From Epiperipatus broadwayi (taxonomy: Eukaryota; Onychophora; Udeonychophora; Euonychophora; Peripatidae): a stretch of DNA of 64,000 nt. Below are positions 1 to 13,395 of this stretch, piece after piece. Location of the stretch: NCBI GenBank assembly GCA_028023455.1, contig JAQFVV010000204.1, forward strand, positions 635,501-699,500. The letters are read 5' to 3'. Each line of letters begins with the position of its first letter. Positions within the stretch are counted from its first letter, which is position 1. A model generated the notes under the pieces. The model searched no databases and had not been told where the DNA came from. It saw only the letters and a list, made by a program, of their open reading frames with translations. Made by a program: the position numbers and the translations under genes.

Positions 1-3000
1 GCATTATATCAACATGATTTTACTCATTTTACATTAATTTAATTATGTTTTCTGATGCCATATTTTTGATAGGCGCTTGAATTTACTTTTAATAAGATTT
101 CAAACCTGTTTTAATTTTTTATTTGCCAATTCTAAAATTACTTTCAATTTTAATATTTAATAAACTGTAAATATTTTTTCTTCATATATTGTTAGTCATG
201 TTTTTTTCATTTTTATGTTAGTTTAATTATGTATTCTGCCAAACACGAGTACTAAGTTTCATAAAACTTGGAAATTATTTTTTTTTATTGGAAAAAATAT
301 CCAGTATATTTTTTGATGAATCATCAAAAATTATTTCATGGTTTAATTTATTAATTGTAAATATTGTTTTTAAAAAACTTTGGATAAAAATTGAATTTTG
401 TTTTAGGATAAAATATCAAGAACAATTTGATAAGCAATTTTTGTGAGATATTTATTATTGTATTTCACTTTTATGTATCAGCATAGGGCAATAGCTCTCT
501 CTAGTGTCAAAAGGTGCTCACAAACACTTACTAAAATAGTACTTTGTTTTTTTTACTTTTAAATTTTTTTGCCATGAGACAATGTGATAATTTAGCTTGT
601 TATCTGCTAAATGTCCCTTTATCTTAATTTTTAAGATTTTATTTGAGATGTTCATTAAGACTTTATCTGTAATGATTATTAGTATGTATATTGATTCTGT
701 AATTTTTCATATTTTATTTTGATTTATCTTTGTAGATTAACATTAATGGTAATTTTATTCATGCCTTTATGCTAAACCATTTTTCTCTACAAAAATATGC
801 AACATTCTAATTTTTTTTAAAAATCTCCAGTGTAGCTGATCATTTATTTAATTATGACTCATTTCAGTTATGACTCATTTTCAGTGTTGTTGTTTTTTTT
901 TTGCTCATTTTTTAAACTTCTTTTTAAAATTATTTTAGTGAAATATTGTTTTCAATGTTATAAAATAGTGATCTTCTTTATAATCATTTTGATTATTACT
1001 TGTTTACAAGCAATTTCTTTATTTTAATATTTTCATGTTGTTTTCTTTGGCTTTTTATTAACATTCCACAACATTTTGTATGTCTCTCTATTCAACTTCT
1101 AGCTCTTCTACTGTGTTTTTACTTGATTGTACTTTATCTTATTCTGCTGTTTTGTTGTTTTGAAAAAGGTCTTAAATTTATTTCACTATTTCTTATCGTT
1201 GTTCAATGTTTTTCCTTTCTGATATGACTTTTTTACTGTTAAATCCAATTCTGATTATGTGTATGTGGGTTAATATAGTGATATAGTGATGGATTAGAAA
1301 GCTAAATGTTTGTGAATGAACTCTTTCTTGAATTTAAATAAAACCTTTAACATAGTCAATTGAGTAGAACTGATGTGTTCAACTCAACAATTAGATATTC
1401 AAGTGGTACATGACTCTTGAACCACTAAACATCACATAGGGTAGTGGTGTCTATGGTTGTTAAAGAGCCAAAGACACCAAAATGTATGGGTGCTGAACTG
1501 AGTTCAGACCCATATGACTATATAAGCTATTGAGCTTAGATTAAAAATATTATTATATTTTGAATTTCATTCTCATGGTTTTGTAGTTAAATAGAGATAA
1601 AGTGTGGCTGCTGGATGGTTGTATTAGATCCTAAGATCTATGTGCAGTGCTCTCAGATTCAAGGTTTCTCACTGATGAAGGACACAAGCCAGAAACTAAT
1701 CTGGGGATGTTTGATGAGTAGGCACTAGATGGAGATTTTATGCACTAGCCTTCTGACATCTATTGATTACTCTGGTTGGCACAGGGTGACACTACTATAT
1801 GGAGAGATGTGCCTATTTAATAACATGACTCTTGAGGTGCATAATACATATTCTTAGTCCTGGGCATCATATGTCATAATAAAAAAAAACTCAAAAGCTA
1901 AAAGTACATAGATAAAAACTTAATCTTCCACTGCTAATAGTCATATATTACATGATATTTCATCAATTAGCCATTTGATTTTTTTGTCAGTGCAATATAA
2001 CCTAGAAGTAGAATGATGAGCCCATTTGTCACTCTTAGCCTGAAAGGTCACATTATTTTCTGATCAACTATGAATTAATACAATGGTAAAGCAAAATTTA
2101 AAAGCTAAAAATTTTGGGTAAAGATCAACTTGTTGATTTTGGTACTTGAATATTACATAACTTCTTATGCACTAACCATCCAATTTTTTCTATCCATATT
2201 TTTATTAACAATGTCTGTTATTTTTTATATATTTTCATCTCCAATGTCTTAATCATATTTATCAATAAAATCTATTGTAATTAATTACCAAGTTTGGATT
2301 TAATGTTTTAATAACAAAGCAATAATCCAATCTATGTTGTTTCTTTATAAAGTATGGCATAGACTTGGTGATATGGATTGTCTTCTGATAATAATTACCA
2401 TTATTAACATGTTTTTTTTACCTTTTCATTATTTTATTTTTATGCTTATTTTATATCTACATTTTGCAGGAATCATATTTTTAATCATAGAAAATTCTAA
2501 AATTCAGATGTTATATTAATTTCTTGACTCAAATCTATATTAATTATAAATTGTTTTATAAGTCATTATTATTTACATATTAGCATTTTAAATTTCTTCC
2601 AGTAATAATTATGACTTTATGAAATATGCCATAAAAAGTTATTATTGTATTGCTTTAAAACTGTTTTATTTTATTAAACACACTACCTAAAAGTTAACAT
2701 TGAGATGTGGAGCAGATTCAGCAATCTGAGAGATTTTAATTAGCCATACAGACAATAATAAATTGGTTTGGGATTAAATTTGATGCAGGAGTTTTGCTTA
2801 TTAAATAATTGTATGGTTATGTATCCCTTGCTCACAAAATTTATCCATCGGGTTGCTAATTGAAAATGAAAAATGTCTGTAACATTAGTAATGCTAATTG
2901 TGGCAATAATAATAAAGATAAATATTTTATTTTTTCTAAATATAGGTACATGCACTATTCCAATTTTGTTTTATACAGACTTTTAGCTTAAGACAATGTA

Positions 3001-6000
3001 TGTAGTTAAAAGTTGACAAAGTTTAAAATTAATATTGTCACCCTTGGAGACATATGTACTCTACAACAATAATTTTAAGTAAATAGATAAATTTTTGAAG
3101 ATTATTTCATCAATAAATACCCAATGGCAAGTCTATCTTATTATGATTTATTCTTGTATTTTTAAATGCATCAAAGGAATACTAATATTATTAAAAAATA
3201 ATTTGGTATAACCTTCCGAATTTATGTTACATTATTATTTTCAGAAAGTTCCTATAAATAATCTTTTATTATTTTTTTCAAAACTTATTAATGCATATAT
3301 TAATAAACACTAAGTTTTAGCATAAAAATATTGATATTGAATCTGTAAAGTTATACCTCCTTTTATTATTGCATGCTTATATATGAAACATATGGATTTA
3401 TTTTCATAAATAATTTATTTGTACAAGAAATTATTTTTACTTATATGCTAGTTATTTCCATCATATGGATTAATTGTTAAATATTTTAGATAAATTTAAT
3501 CTTTATATATACTTTTCTAAATAAATTCCACTGTCAGTAAGAACATGCCGATTAGAACCATTATAAATTTTCAGTCTAGCAACAGGAAAATTTTTATAAT
3601 GAAATTTGGATAAAATTCTCAAAACAATCGCACCTTGAAAATTATGTAAAAACTAGATATAAATAGAATAGTTCTTGGCTTTATTAAAAGAAAAAAAGTT
3701 ATGTTTTGTTCATAATGATTGTATTATTAGAGACCTGATTAAAAAAAAGTATTTTCTCTTGAATAAATAATAAAATTGAAGTAAAAATATATATGCAATA
3801 TACAGATTTAAATATGAAGAAGAAGAATTTATAAGAAATTTTAACTAATTAGTTGATTAAAACTCAAAAAGAAATGAGTTATTTTCTGGTCATTGTCATT
3901 TTAGATATTTTCTTTAATTCTCAACAATAATAAAATTATATATATATAGTCCTATTAATTTAGTAGATGATACTGTTTTATGTAATGTTGTTATTTTAAG
4001 CAAATGAGATTTTTTATTATTTTTTGAATAACAATACAGGAATTTATATGTGTGAAATCAGCATTCTGTCCATTATTCACTTAAATTTATAACCGTTTTT
4101 GGGGGGATTTTTAAAGACAATGAGATTATAGTTTTTTTTTTTTTTAGAAGCTCAATACAATTTTTAATTTACTGTGATATATATTAACTTCAAAAATATT
4201 AAAATATACTAGAATTCTATGTACCTGGAGTATGTCATCTGATATTAGAAATATTTTAATTGTTGCAATTTATAAAAATAATCTTGATAGTAAATATTGT
4301 ATGTATTATTGTGATATATCATTATTTTACATTGTGTGATTTGTTAAACAAGGTTCCTCTGTTAATCCTAAATCTCACATGAACTCCCAAGCAGCAATCC
4401 CTTGATTATTTTGCTATTATCATGTAAAGGAATGAAATTTAATTTTGCATTGAATATTCCATCATGATAGAACTTTTATCACATTAATTTTTTATAATAT
4501 CTATTTTTTTTACTTTAATTAAAATTATATATATATTATTTAGTATATTGGACCAATATTGGGATTAAATTCTTTTCTGTAAAATTTGCTTTTCTTTTCA
4601 ATAAAATTTGCTTCAAAAGAAGGAGATAAAATATTATAAAAAATATTTAGATTTTTCTCCTTTTTTCATCATCAAATAGTAATAAATTCCAAAAAAAAAA
4701 AGAAAAACAAAACATCAATATATAAAGTCAAAATAAGCAACAACAATAATAATAATTCACTGGAGATGAGTTTTTTCATAACTATAGAATCTATATTTAG
4801 AATATGCTGGTCTATTATTCTGATTATTTGATATTTTGGATGCCTTTCTTCTATAGCCATTTTTTAGTCAAAGACTTCAATACCTTGTTAACTGTAACTA
4901 CCTACTATATTCTATTCACTGGCACATCTTTTTAATAAAAGCAATCAAAATTACACTTCTCTTGAGTGTACTTGAGATAATCTTTATAACATAAATGGGA
5001 TTTTCTTTCTTACAGAAAACCATAGTCAAGTTTATCATTCTATGTTTTTTGGAAATCTATTATTTTTTTAATCATTTTGCATGTCCTATCTAACAAATGT
5101 ATGATTTACAATAGTAGACTTTGTAATATCTTATCCAATAAGCTAAAAATGTCTGATTTGTCTTGTGAACTTGCCATTGTGTTTTTAAAATTTTATAAAA
5201 CATCCTTAAATGAAATTTTCCTAATAAATTTCATTACTTTCAGAGAGAACTAAGTTTTACTTCCATAAAATAAATTAGATAAAATAACAATTGTATTTAT
5301 AGATAATTTAATTGCCACAGTTACATCACCATGATAAAAATGTTACTTTTTAATTTGTTAAAGCAGGTTCAGTACATTAAAATCTATCTGACTCTGTCTT
5401 ATTACTTAAAAAGTACTAATATACTTCAATTGGCTAATTTTCTCAGCCAATGATTATCCAGTCTAAAAGTTATTGAAAAATTTATTTTACATTACTGGCT
5501 GATAAACACCTGAGTTTTTTAATTGATCACTAAACTTAAATGTTGCATTTAAAATTCTAAGTGCATTTTATAGATTTGATAAGGTTAAAAGAATTATTCT
5601 TGATTTTGCTTTTAATCAATTCAAGTTGAAAATTCCATCATCAAATCTGTATGCATCTTGATGTCTACATTTTCATAAAAGTCAAAAACAAAATTGGAAC
5701 TAATATATATCCTTGTTTATCATTAGTTTCTATTCCAAACACTTTAGATTTGTTATCTGAAGTAGGAACACTTCCTTTCATTCTTTTTAAAAACTTCCCA
5801 GTTTTCTCAATAGTTTGTCTATACTTTCCATTTTTAAAATTATAAAAGCTATTTTAGCTTCAATAAATTGAATATTGATCTTCAAATCTACAGAAATAGA
5901 TATTAAAAGTGCTCATCATAATTTTTGTATTATTAGTCAAAAGATGAATAAAATACTTTTTACACTTGTTGGCATAGCATTTTTATCATATTATAAAATA

Positions 6001-8724
6001 TTGCCTTTAAAGATTTAACACAATGTATCTAATAAAATTATGGCAAAATTCAGATTCATGTGCTATTCTTATTGAAAATATCTAACTTGACTATGAACCT
6101 TTGCAATTTTAATTCAGCATTTATTTTTAAGTCTTTCAGTTAGTTATTGAAAGTCTGGCTTTAAATCTCTCTATAGATTATAAAGCTTTACATTTAATTT
6201 ATTATTCTCTTAAGCACAAAATATCATAGGTTTTTAATTGAAATAATGCAAAAAACAATTTCATTTCTCCTTAATTTGACAATCTGAAATTTCAAATCAA
6301 TAATTTTATTGAGTAATTTAGCGTTATATATTTTTAAAGAATAAATATTAATTTTCTTATGATCATGATTGGAGTAAAACTTATTTTTAATGTTACTTTT
6401 ATTTTAACTTTGAAGTGTAATAATTAATTAATCTGTTTAATAACTTACATTTGTAAATTGTTTTTGTATTTTATTTTTAATTGTAATGCAGTGTATAAGA
6501 TGTCATTATTTTGTGTTTAAAGGCATCTATGTTTTATAGTGATTTTTTTATAAATTAAGTCATGAGTAAAAAATTAATAATAGTAATTCTTTTGAATTGA
6601 CAGAAGCTACATCATTAATTCCATCCAGTATTGGTGAAAATTTATTATTGTAATAACACATGCTTTAAATTCTTCAAAAATAAAAAAATGCTCTCTTAAT
6701 GACATTTCTGTAATAATTCTAAAACAAAAAATAAAAGAAATCTTTCTCTGAACTCTTTGAGTCTAATGTTGAAACATATGCACTGATAAAATGGGAACAG
6801 AAGCTATTATGCACATCTAGTTTAACCTTTAATTGATAAATCTAACATTTCCAAGAGAAGATAGTAAATTAATCCAACAACAAAATTAATCCAATAACAT
6901 AGTTTTCCTTCATTGGTTGGTCTTCCCTTTCAAAATGGACACCACATTCTATTACCTCACAACAGCTATAATTGGTGTGATGCTGCTATAAATTTTTTAA
7001 ATGCTTTAATTTCATATAAATTTTAAATTGAATATCCATCTCAGTATTTCTCTCAATATGTTTTTAATTTGAAAAAATCAAATTAGTTAGAATGTAACTT
7101 ATATTGTTCTAGTTTTATCCACCTCCTTCTGTTTTAGCAATATCTCATACTGCTTGTAATCTAAAAGGCTGTAGATGTTTTCTGTCTTTTTCAAAAGTTT
7201 ACTATTTTTTCTACTTTTTAAATATATAAAACTTATTGCAACAATAGTAAAAAAATTTTTTTTCATTAAGAAAGCAATCAACTGAATTCAATTAAATAAA
7301 AGTAATTTTATTTCATTTTCTGGCTATGTTTTTAAACTTTTTTATACAAATAATTGAAGATTTATTGTAAATAATGCTTATAAAAATGAAATTTGAAATA
7401 ATAATTATATAAAATAAATACATATCCAGTAGAAATATTACAAAATTGTTTGTGGTTGTTATGGGTTACACTTCTATCTCAGTCTTTAAATCTTGTCATT
7501 TCCTGAATTGCCCTATTGTCTTCTATTTTAGTTTGGAAAAGTGTGAATCGAGTAAAATTTGCATATTCTATGTATATATATTTTTAAAAAGTAGATTTTA
7601 AATGCTTATTTTCATAATTTCAAAAAATTCATCAATTTATTTTTAAATATTTTTTTGTCAAATGATGAACTATTCGAAACTCTACCATAAATATCCATAT
7701 GTTTTCTTTTAATATATACTAGATGATTGCTTTTTTTTGCTTTTTACTTTTTGAACTTTCTAGAAATATTTAATACTGTTATATATTTCAAAATGTTCAA
7801 AAAATATCAAAAGCTTAATTTTGTTATACGTATTCTAGATTTGATTTTGATATTAATTTTGTTCATAAAGATTATATATTCAGTTTGTTTTTCTGAACCA
7901 GACTCCATTTTATGATAAAAGTTAGATTCAAGTTTTGATTTTTCTTAAAAAAAAGTAATATAATTATGAATTAATGTGGCATTGGTATTTGCTGATATTA
8001 AAGTATTAACAGCTATTTGCAATAAATCATTTCAAGCAAATGATTATTTTTTATAACATCAGTATTTTGCCTCAGATCTGAATCTTATTCTGATTTTGTA
8101 AAAGTAAGAACAATAATTGTCTGTACTCACCAATAATGAAGATTGTATCATATTACATATTGTTTTTATTTTTATCGACAATAATTGACACTCATCAGAT
8201 CATCCCATATTAGCATACTATTGAATGGCAAGTAAGGTAGTTTATGATATGCAATTAAATAATTATTTAGCGTACATTCTATAAGATTTTATTAACTTTT
8301 AATTTTCGATTTATTTGTTTGTTTGTTTGTTTTAATTTTTGATTCAGCGAGGAGATATTTAAAACATACTGATTTTTTTTTCACTTCATTAAATATGAAT
8401 TCTTTCAATTAGATTTTTAATTATTTCTTCATACACATACTTATTTTTATGTTTTAAATTTGTACATTAAAAAAAAGCCTTCTGCGTACTAAAATAAATA
8501 CACTCATAAAACGATGATAAATTTCTGCATTCTCTTCTATAGCTGATAACCTTTTCGTGATAAATTTTCTGACAGAATAGAGATGAAAAGAAATAGAAAT
8601 TTAATTGATCTTATAGCTATTAATAATTGTTTATATATACAACATTGGAAGGATATTCAATTGATTATAAAATAACATGTTGTTACTGATAAATTATCTG
8701 ACTCATTTTCAAACGAGTGTTGCT
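1..8724. other. AT-rich non-coding DNA
   Basis: No gene, RNA gene or recognisable transposon can be supported here. Open frames of 60-75 codons occur (for example near 1,000, 2,334, 5,651 and 7,727), but they are rich in Phe, Leu, Ile and Tyr, often start with TTG, and are what chance gives at this composition. Homopolymer runs and short A/T repeats are scattered throughout. About 1,360-1,850 is somewhat richer in GC and carries the 13-mer acatgactcttga twice, near 1,408 and 1,822; it may be an old unidentified repeat. Confidence 0.6.
855..877. promoter_or_regulatory. Paired TGACTCA motifs in a short tandem duplication
   Basis: TGACTCA occurs at 855-861 and 871-877, inside a duplicated 16-17 bp unit (ttatgactcatttcag, then a copy with one extra T). 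TGACTCA is the consensus for AP-1/CNC-type bZIP factors. No promoter or gene is visible nearby, so a regulatory role is only a possibility; the duplication itself is what the sequence shows. Confidence 0.15.
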
Positions 8725-9140
8725 TTAAAAAATTGTTTTATTATTTCTCAATTTTGCTTTTCGAGACCAATACGAACAAAATCGATTTAATGAAACAATG
8801 TTATTCAAATATATAGTTTCATAATATCTAGGTTTTAGTGGCTTAAATTTTCGGTGAGTAGTTTTTAAGCTTTTAATAATAATCTTTTCCATTTTATCAC
8901 TATTTACTTCTTTTACAATGACATTCTCTCTTTTACTTTTTGATTTATTGTCCATAAAATAGCTATTTGTGTTTTACAAAATTTATTCCTTTGTTAAAAT
9001 AAAAATTAATCCAATCGATAAACAGATATGTTTTATGGAAAATAAATCGAATTTTCAAAAGTTCTGTATTTTATTTCTCTGCCATGATTTATTGTAATAG
9101 TTATTAAAAGAATAAGAATAATTATAATTAAATTCATTCT
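8725..9140 (-). other. Possible relic of a small secreted-peptide gene
   Basis: Two short open frames lie about 80 bases apart on the minus strand in different frames. The upstream one reads from an ATG near 9,137 as a signal-peptide-like leader (MNLIIIILILLITITINHG) followed by about 15 residues. The downstream one (8,725-8,955, 76 aa) is basic, with dibasic pairs near residues 7-9, 35-36 and 65-66 and a Cys-containing tail. This resembles a peptide precursor split by a frameshift, but no splice sites join the parts and no family is recognised. Ile/Lys-rich frames also arise by chance in this DNA, so confidence is low. Confidence 0.15.
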
Positions 9141-9245
9141 CGTAAATAAATGGATTATGTCACATGTGTATGTTTTCATTAAATGATTGGGCACTTTAGT
9201 ATTAGACTTGCTGTTATGGAACTCGATCTCAATAATAATTATCAT

Positions 9246-11307
9246 TATTGCTCCAATATATGTATAAATTTAGCTAAACTTAAAAGTATTTACCGATTTC
9301 ATGCAGAACGTAATTTCAAATAAGCGTTAACTATTAAAAAATAGTTAAACATTAACTATTAATAAAAAATAAAACTTCGTCAACTATTGAATGACAAAAG
9401 ATTAGACTACTTTATAAAAAATAAAATTATGCAGGTAACAATCTTAACCTTGCCTGAGGACCAATTTTTTTTTACATATAGCCCTGAACTTAGCATATGC
9501 ACGAAGTTTTATACAAAGAAAAAAAGAGAGAGACATAAAATAGATAAATAAAAATTTAATGTTTTTTTTTTTTTTTTTTATAAAAAAAATAATAATTTAA
9601 TGTTAATATCAAATTATATTACTGAAAATATATTTAGGGAGGAGGGCAGAAGCCAAATCAAATTACGGTCTAATTGATAAATTGTATTCAGTGATTTAAT
9701 ATATTTTTTTTAATTAATACAATTTTTATTTACAATAAAATCATTAGTAATTACATTTAAATTTTAATCATTATTGTATAACGTTTTGATATAAAATGAA
9801 TTAATATATTATATAACAACGTTAGGAATTTTCTATAATTGCTAAAGCAAAACTTGTTTTTACACAATAAAATAAATTAAAATCTTATTTATTCACACAG
9901 GAAAAAATACAACACTACAGAACAAATTTAATACAACAATATAGTAATTAGATGTCAACATAAACAATAATCTTTGACTTGATTTGGTATGTAAGGCATT
10001 AATGTATATTAATATAAACAAAAGCATTTATTTAATATGTAATTGCTTTGTGTAGACTTCTCAAACAAACTTCAAATATGATCTCAAAAAAAGTTTAAAC
10101 AAAGCATAAATTAATAAAAAGAAAAGTAGAGCTAATTATATTCATATAAATGTTTAATTTACTAATATTAAATATTAATATTTAATGTTAATGACTGAAT
10201 TTGAATGGATGACTAAATTTGAGATGAATATTTATTTAACTTGTAGTATTTAACACAGAATAGACTATTACAAGTTATTTTAAAGTTTATACCCAAAGGC
10301 TTATAAAAATCATGATTCACACTAAGATGGTATTTCAGTGTACCTAGATCCCATCTACAACTTTGGCCCTGGATACCATGAATTTTGAGACTTTAGGTCT
10401 CTTTTCTTGCTTGATATGTTAGTACCTCAATCTTGGTCTCATGGGTTGATCAGCTTTTTATTATTATTCATCTTGTTCTCTTAAATGATTTCAATCTTTT
10501 GAGAATAATTTTATTTTTTAATTTTAATCTTCTTTATTAAAAAAAAAACAACTGATTATTTTATTAAATAGTATTTTTTTTTTCGTATTTTTAATTGCTT
10601 TTTTAAATCTAATGTCATTAATTTTGTTTTAATGTATACTTTTTTATGTTGTAACCAGTCGGTTACATATCTGTACTATAAAAATAAATAATTAGATAGT
10701 TCCTCAGGTTTGAGAATAATAAAAAAAAATTAATTAATGGGGGAAATGAAATTTTATTTTCCAATGCATATTTTTATGGATCTTCATTTAATTAAATATT
10801 TGTAAAATCCCCATATGATTATATGAAAATTTTCAAACATTAAATATATTTAAGAGATATTTTTTTAAAAATAATAATAATAATAACAAAAATATAAAAG
10901 AAAGGGAAGAATAAAATAAGATTTTAATAACTTTGTAATGTTTTTATTTTTAATTAGTCAGACTTGTTTTCTTTATCTTTATTTAATGAAAAAAAACATC
11001 AAATCAGTACAATTAACAGATTATCTTGCTGTTTTTTTTTTGCAAGAAGATTTGGTTTTTAATTATAAAAAAAAATGTCAAGAATTTTATGTTGTTAAAT
11101 GTGAGTTCTTAACTTGTTTTTCAATCTCTATGATTAAATAGAGAAATGTCTGAACAATTGTTTTTATGAAATTTTATTTAATTAGCTGTTATGAAAATGA
11201 TAATGTGAGAGACAGATTGTAATTGGCTTGTTATCAAGATTGTTCTAAAAATATATATATGGGGGCTTGAATTAAGAACTACAACCAAATGTCTGGAGGG
11301 GTATTGC
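9246..11307. other. AT-rich non-coding DNA
   Basis: No feature is supported. There are T runs near 9,558-9,577, a short hairpin around 9,327-9,350 and a slightly GC-richer segment at 10,300-10,450 that matches nothing I recognise. A few copies of AAT occur near 10,870. Confidence 0.55.
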
Positions 11308-11600
11308 TAACTTAACTGTTGAAAAGAGCAGTCAAATCTTAATTCTGCTGTTGAAAAAGAAGAAAATATTTCTAACTTAGCTTTTGAAGAAAAAGCAGTG
11401 AAGTTTTAATCCAGTCACTGAAAAGAAAGAAGCATAAGCCTTACCAACATGTGGCATAATACAACAGGAATCTTAAACAAGCTATTGAATATAATAATAC
11501 AAGTTTTTAACCCAGCTTTTAGCATACTATGAGTTTAGCACTAAAAATGGCTTGTACAATGAAGACCATGTTCTGAATTCAGCTAAAAGCTAGGCATCAC
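11308..11600. repeat. Degenerate tandem repeat of 32-35 bp (about 9 units)
   Basis: Units begin near 11,308, 11,340, 11,373, 11,407, 11,442, 11,474, 11,508, 11,542 and 11,575. Most open with TAA, followed by a rough core related to cagctnttgaaaag. Spacing of 32-35 bp is kept although the units have diverged a lot. It is best seen as an old minisatellite. It lies just before a GC-richer stretch (11,600-11,880) that I cannot classify. Confidence 0.45.
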
Positions 11601-11948
11601 CTTCCTCCATATAACTCATCTTCACTGGAAGAAAATGTAGGAAAGGTAAAACCTCCTCTAAGCAGTCTGCAATCTGATTTTCAACCAAGAGCAATGAGTC
11701 TCTGAATACATGTCTCACCTGGAAATTCATGAGAACAAAATGGACAAATTTTGCTATTTTTTCAATTACTTGGAATTGATGCCAGCCAGGAAAGGGACAT
11801 CTTAACCATGCCATGTCTAAGAAGTCTTCAAGGAGAAGCTTAATTGAATAGAAAACTGGAAATTGCAGCCGAAAAGAACTCCAACACTAATGTCGGTATT
11901 TTTTTATGTATGCACACTATATTTTTATTAATCAAAAATCTATTTTTT

Positions 11949-12060
11949 TTTGTCTTGCGTTGTTAGCCGAGAGGTATCGCAGCCGCCATGCAAGCAAGTA
12001 GTTGGTTGCAGACGGTTGTGGGTTTGCGTCCCGGCCGATGCTATGACATATGTAAAAAAA
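11949..12060 (+). mobile_element. tRNA-derived SINE with target-site duplication
   Basis: A GC-rich 112-bp unit stands out in AT-rich DNA. It has an RNA polymerase III A-box-like sequence (ttagccgagaggt, about 11,963-11,975) and a B-box-like sequence (gggtttgcgtccc, about 12,020-12,032), spaced as in a tRNA with an extended variable region, and it ends in an A run (12,054-12,065). It is flanked by the 15-bp direct repeat aaaaatctatttttt at 11,934-11,948 and 12,061-12,075. Head, A tail and duplication together indicate LINE-mobilised retroposition. No acceptor stem closes, so it is not a working tRNA gene. The duplication is intact, so the insertion is fairly young. Confidence 0.7.
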
Positions 12061-12494
12061 AAAAATCTATTTTTTGTTTCATAAATGTAATAAGTTTTTT
12101 CTTTCTCTCAATTTACCCTCTGAGTAGAATCAAAGATTTATACCTTTGATTTTTAAAAATGTTTAACAAACATTTAGTTATTTTTATAGAAAATGAATTG
12201 AAAATTAATCCACGAATAAAAATTAATTAATAGGTTAATATACTTTTATGAAACTGAATATTTATTTATTTTTATGATAAAATGAATGTTTGAAATTATC
12301 TACTATCATGTCATTTTTTTGTTAATTAGATATTAAATAATTGTTGTTTTTTTTTAAATTTTCTTTCTAGTCTTAATTACTTTATTCTATCCAATTACTG
12401 TTTCATGGAGTACAGTGTGTGTGTGACCTTATATCATGACAACTTATATTCTAAGATTTAGTTTTTTCTTGATGATCCCAATAAAACAAGTAAC

Positions 12495-13395
12495 ATCTGG
12501 GCCTCATTTTATGTTGTAGATAGGTTCCTCAGAAAATGCGCACAAAAGAATCGCACAAAAATAGACTTAACTTACCTTGAAAAATGAGGGAGAGGTTCTG
12601 TAATTTTCAGAAATTGCATAAAAGCAAAGCAACAAAGAAAAACTACTTTAAAATTCACATTAAAAAAAATAATGAAATAAAGTATGACTAATAAAAAATT
12701 TCAAATATTTGAAAAAAATTAATACAAGACAAACTTTTTTTTACTTTTTTTATTAACTACAGTATTTAATTTTATATTTTTTCATACATATTTTAATCAT
12801 TACCACTATTTGACAATATGTGTTTATTTGTGAACTGGTAAGAATCAAATTCCTTATGTAACATACAACTAGCACCACTTTCAGTCTTGTGCTGTATTAA
12901 TGTTTTTCTGTTTATATGTTAAAAAAATGAGATCACAATCAAAAGAAAAAGATTATACATTATCATTAGAAAGATTATTTTCATTTTACAAAATCAATAA
13001 AATCTTCATTATTATTTATTTTAAAAGTCTAAAAAAATATTTATTTCTGTTATATTTAACAAAATATGTTTTAAAAGTTTAAAATTTTTGAATATTTATT
13101 GCGATATTTTTATATGTAAGTATAAATCTATTATTATTATTTACTCATTAGTATAAGTAGGTTATTTACATAGAAGCTACAATTCTAAATACAGCTTCAG
13201 GCCATATTCATGTTAGCTGCTAATATAATGTTAAATTTTTGAAAAAAAAGTATTTCAAGTCAAAATAAGTTATTAATAATTTAAATTTCTTGATATCTAA
13301 TAAATATAGTGAAATATGAAAGATATTAAGAAGAAATATGAATCACATAACTTTAAAATCGCATTAAAATAATCCATATAAAACAAGATCCAGGT
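12495..13395 (-). mobile_element. Internally deleted pogo/Tigger-like transposon, copy T2
   Basis: The left end (tctgggcctcattttatgt) and the inverted right end (acctggatcttgttttatat) match the termini of the 2.7-kb Tigger-like element at 23,489-26,215. Inside, 12,830-12,905 matches the last codons of that element's transposase on the minus strand. The left subterminal segment with repeated GCGATT-like words is shared as well. About 1.8 kb of the transposase region is missing, so the copy could only have moved with a transposase supplied elsewhere. Confidence 0.75.

Noticed and set aside
1360-1850. GC-richer segment as a gene fragment
   Set aside because: No frame stays open and a short word is merely repeated twice; insufficient to call a gene or element.
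11590-11814. 74-codon minus-strand frame (MAWLRCPFPGWHQ...)
   Set aside because: GC-richer and protein-like in part, but no domain, no splice borders and directly next to a decayed minisatellite; may be an old repeat.
11949-12060. Functional tRNA gene
   Set aside because: No acceptor stem pairs and there is an A tail with target-site duplication, so it is a SINE.
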